From Streptomyces capillispiralis (GTDB lineage Bacteria; Actinomycetota; Actinomycetes; Streptomycetales; Streptomycetaceae), in NCBI RefSeq assembly GCF_007829875.1, contig NZ_VIWV01000003.1:1-64000 (forward strand): 64,000 bases of DNA, given 5' to 3'. A model generated the notes under the pieces. The model saw only the letters and a list, made by a program, of their open reading frames with translations, did not search any database and was not told the DNA's origin. This document shows, piece after piece, positions 62,349 through 64,000 of this stretch; the stretch's first letter is position 1; every line of letters begins with the position of its first letter. The position numbers were made by a program, and so were the translations under genes.

Positions 62349-62567
62349 ATGGGGTGGTTCACCCACGATGAGCCGGAGGAAGTCGTCTTCGAAGAGGTCG
62401 TGGACACGGACGGGCAGATCTGGCCCGCGTTCACCGACGACGACGGTGTGCTGTGGATCGACGTGGACTACGACGTCGAGGTGACGATCAATGGCGCGAT
62501 CGTCGACGGGCAGATCCGGGGTGCCGAGGTCGATGAGCACGGCCGAATCTGGATCGACTACGACTGA
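62349..62567 (+). CDS. Small acidic protein, 72 aa (right copy)
   Basis: Same translation as 35,328-35,546. Confidence 0.6.
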   Translation: MGWFTHDEPEEVVFEEVVDTDGQIWPAFTDDDGVLWIDVDYDVEVTINGAIVDGQIRGAEVDEHGRIWIDYD

Positions 62568-62650
62568 CCGCGAGGCCGGACGGCCTGTCCCGCACCCGAA
62601 GCCCCGGCCCGGTGGGCGAGGTGTCGGATACGAGGCAGGGCGCCCGGAGT

Positions 62651-63148
62651 TCAGCGGACGTCGTTGCGGGTGCGGGAGAACATCCCCCGCTGGTTGCTGG
62701 TGTTGTTGATCTGCGTGTTCTGGGTGACCGGGCCCTCGTAGACCGTCTTGGACACCGACCTGCGGGCCTTGCTGAACGCGCCGCCGATCGCGGTGGCGAC
62801 CATCGCGACGCCGGCGAACGGCAGGGTGACCATGAGGACGCCGTAGAGCGTGACGGAGGCCAGACCCTGGAGGACCAGCCAGGCACCGCAGCCGACACCG
62901 GTGATGCCGGCGCCGACGCCGATGGAGGCCACCGCGATCCCGGCCGCCCACGCGGGGACGATCCGCTTGTCGTCCTGATGGACGGGCGGGGTGTCGCCGT
63001 AGGCGGGCAGCGGGGTGTCGTCGCGGAACGACGTCGGGATGTGCCGCACGGGCGGCATCTCGGGCTGGAAGGACCGGGCGATGATCCGCTCGGCTTCGGC
63101 CTTGGCTTCGTCGTCGGTGAGCGGGCGGGTGATGGGCTCGAAGTCCAC
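62651..63148 (-). CDS. Two-helix membrane protein, 165 aa (right copy)
   Basis: Same translation as 34,747-35,244. Confidence 0.75.
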   Translation of the reverse strand: MDFEPITRPLTDDEAKAEAERIIARSFQPEMPPVRHIPTSFRDDTPLPAYGDTPPVHQDDKRIVPAWAAGIAVASIGVGAGITGVGCGAWLVLQGLASVTLYGVLMVTLPFAGVAMVATAIGGAFSKARRSVSKTVYEGPVTQNTQINNTSNQRGMFSRTRNDVR

Positions 63149-63177
63149 GGTGATCTCCGTTTCGGGGCAGACGCGGG

Positions 63178-63210
63178 GCGCCCTCCCCGCCGTGGTGGCG
63201 GGGAGGGCGC
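63178..63210 (-). terminator. 14-bp stem terminator (right copy)
   Basis: Mirror of 34,685-34,717. Confidence 0.8.
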
Positions 63211-63240
63211 AGGGGCGGGAGGGGGCTGGCGGTGCTACTG

Positions 63241-63429
63241 CTACTGGTCGGCGGCGTCCTCGAGCGCGGCCAGCGTCGGGTACTGCAACGGCCGGCGGGT
63301 CTCGGAGCGGACCACCAGGCCGTCCTGGCGGCCGGTGCGCAGGAGGTCGGCGACCAGGGCGCGGGCCTCGGGGCTGGCCGCGAGGATGTCGGTGGCGTCG
63401 TCGACGACCAGGACCAGGGGGCGGTTCAT
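63241..63429 (-). CDS. Small soluble protein, 62 aa (right copy)
   Basis: Same translation as 34,466-34,654. Confidence 0.65.
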   Translation of the reverse strand: MNRPLVLVVDDATDILAASPEARALVADLLRTGRQDGLVVRSETRRPLQYPTLAALEDAADQ

Positions 63430-63473
63430 CGAGGTGTTCTCCTTCTCGTTCGGCAGGGACGGGACCGGGGTGG

Positions 63474-63662
63474 TCAGAAGCTACTGATCCATCCGGTGAG
63501 GGAGGACACGGCGCTGGTGATCGTGGGGGCGATGCCGGTGCTGGCGAGGAAGAAGCCGAACAGGCAGACGGCGATGCCCGGCATGATCCGCTGGTAGCCG
63601 GTGCGCACCAGGATGACGACGATGATGCCAAGCAGGAGGACCAGGGAGATCGACAGGGCCAC
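63474..63662 (-). CDS. Small membrane protein, 62 aa (right copy)
   Basis: Mirror of 34,233-34,421. Confidence 0.7.
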   Translation of the reverse strand: MALSISLVLLLGIIVVILVRTGYQRIMPGIAVCLFGFFLASTGIAPTITSAVSSLTGWISSF

Positions 63663-63702
63663 GGGGATCGGTTTCCTTCGGTGAGTGGGTGGTGGGTGCG
63701 GG

Positions 63703-64000
63703 TCAGCTGTCGGCGAGCTGCCAGTGGCCGCGCTTGAGCGACTTGGCCAGGCCCTTCGCCTTGAGCTGGGTGCAGGCGTTACTGACGCTGGAGGGCTGGA
63801 AGCTGGGCAGGGCCTCGCGCAGCTGCTTGAGGCTCTTGGGCCCGTCGGCGAGCAGGTCGAGGATCTGGTCCTGGAGGCCGGGCTCCTCCCCGATCTCGGG
63901 GCCGCCGTCGCCGAACGGGATGCCGAACGGCGCCTCGAACGCGGCGGGCGCCTCATCGCCGTCTCCGCCGTCGGCGTCCGGGGCCGGGGTGCCGGCCGCC
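63703..64000 (-). CDS. traB: TraB translocase C-terminus, right copy (cut by window end)
   Basis: Encodes the last ~98 residues of TraB, including the whole C-terminal winged helix, identical to 33,895-34,192. Whether a complete second traB exists depends on sequence beyond the window. Confidence 0.8.
   Translation of the reverse strand, partial: AAGTPAPDADGGDGDEAPAAFEAPFGIPFGDGGPEIGEEPGLQDQILDLLADGPKSLKQLREALPSFQPSSVSNACTQLKAKGLAKSLKRGHWQLADS

Larger units (their letters stand above)
51190..64000 (-). repeat. Right arm of giant inverted repeat (continues beyond window)
   Basis: Reverse complement of 33,895-46,691. Near-identical except for a cluster of one-base indels at about 58,750-60,400. 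The match is unbroken at base 64,000 (partner 33,895). Confidence 0.95.

Noticed and set aside
33895..64000. Inverted repeat as a simple missed-adapter sequencing artefact
   Set aside because: Such reads fold directly back with no centre; here 4.5 kb of unique, functional DNA separates the arms and one arm has a truncated junction gene. Other assembly errors are not excluded.

Overview
The window is high-GC actinobacterial DNA and most likely part of a Streptomyces linear conjugative plasmid. Genes lie close together, many start with GTG or TTG, and many overlap by GTGA or ATGA. Four features fix the replicon type: a telomere terminal protein gene (tpg, 2.4-3.0 kb) with a second decayed tpg remnant at 11.7 kb; a TraB-type DNA translocase with SpdA/DUF2637-like and other small spread-type membrane genes; KorSA-like GntR/UTRA repressors; and a parA-parB locus.

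Layout. 0-3 kb: repeats, a broken gene, an IS110-family element and tpg. 3-16.8 kb: accessory genes, including a SpoIIE/GAF/anti-sigma-kinase protein, small membrane proteins, a sigma factor with a truncated paralogue, a SLATT/DUF4231 membrane protein and a frameshifted kinase-DnaJ fusion. 16.9-20.4 kb: a large HTH/zinc-ribbon protein (putative replication protein) overlapping a DUF721/DciA-like gene, followed upstream by about 0.9 kb of structured non-coding DNA. 21.3-23.2 kb: a UTRA/GntR regulator operon. 23.6-34.2 kb: transfer region with a WhiB gene, a DUF2637/SpdA-like gene, a Gly/Lys-rich protein and traB. 34.2-46.7 kb: dense runs of small translationally coupled genes (Spd-like membrane proteins, RRQRL zinc protein, P-loop kinase, GGDEF, ASCH, RapZ-C, zinc ribbons) interrupted by a second IS110 element.

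The dominant feature is a very large inverted repeat. Bases 33,895-46,691 recur in reverse complement at 51,190-64,000, flank only 4,498 bp of unique DNA, and still match at the window edge. The unique centre holds an XRE-type regulator and parAB with four copies of a 19-bp palindrome (GTGATTACGTCGTAATCAC type), the evident parS centromere. Two of these copies are written into the parA and parB reading frames. One gene crosses the left junction intact but is truncated at the right junction, so the left arm is the ancestral copy. If the symmetry continues beyond the window, the molecule would be a near-perfect palindrome of about 97.9 kb: two ~46.7-kb arms around a parAB core. That is what replacement of one end of a linear plasmid by a copy of the other would produce. 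The right arm carries a cluster of single-base indels at 58.7-60.4 kb that looks like poorer consensus quality.

How the parts fit: Tpg would protect the ends, the putative Rep/DUF721 pair would start replication, ParAB-parS would segregate the molecule from its centre, UTRA/GntR regulators would restrain the transfer genes, and TraB with the Spd-like proteins would move and spread the DNA. Doubling of the arms doubles the dosage of every gene in 33.9-46.7 kb.
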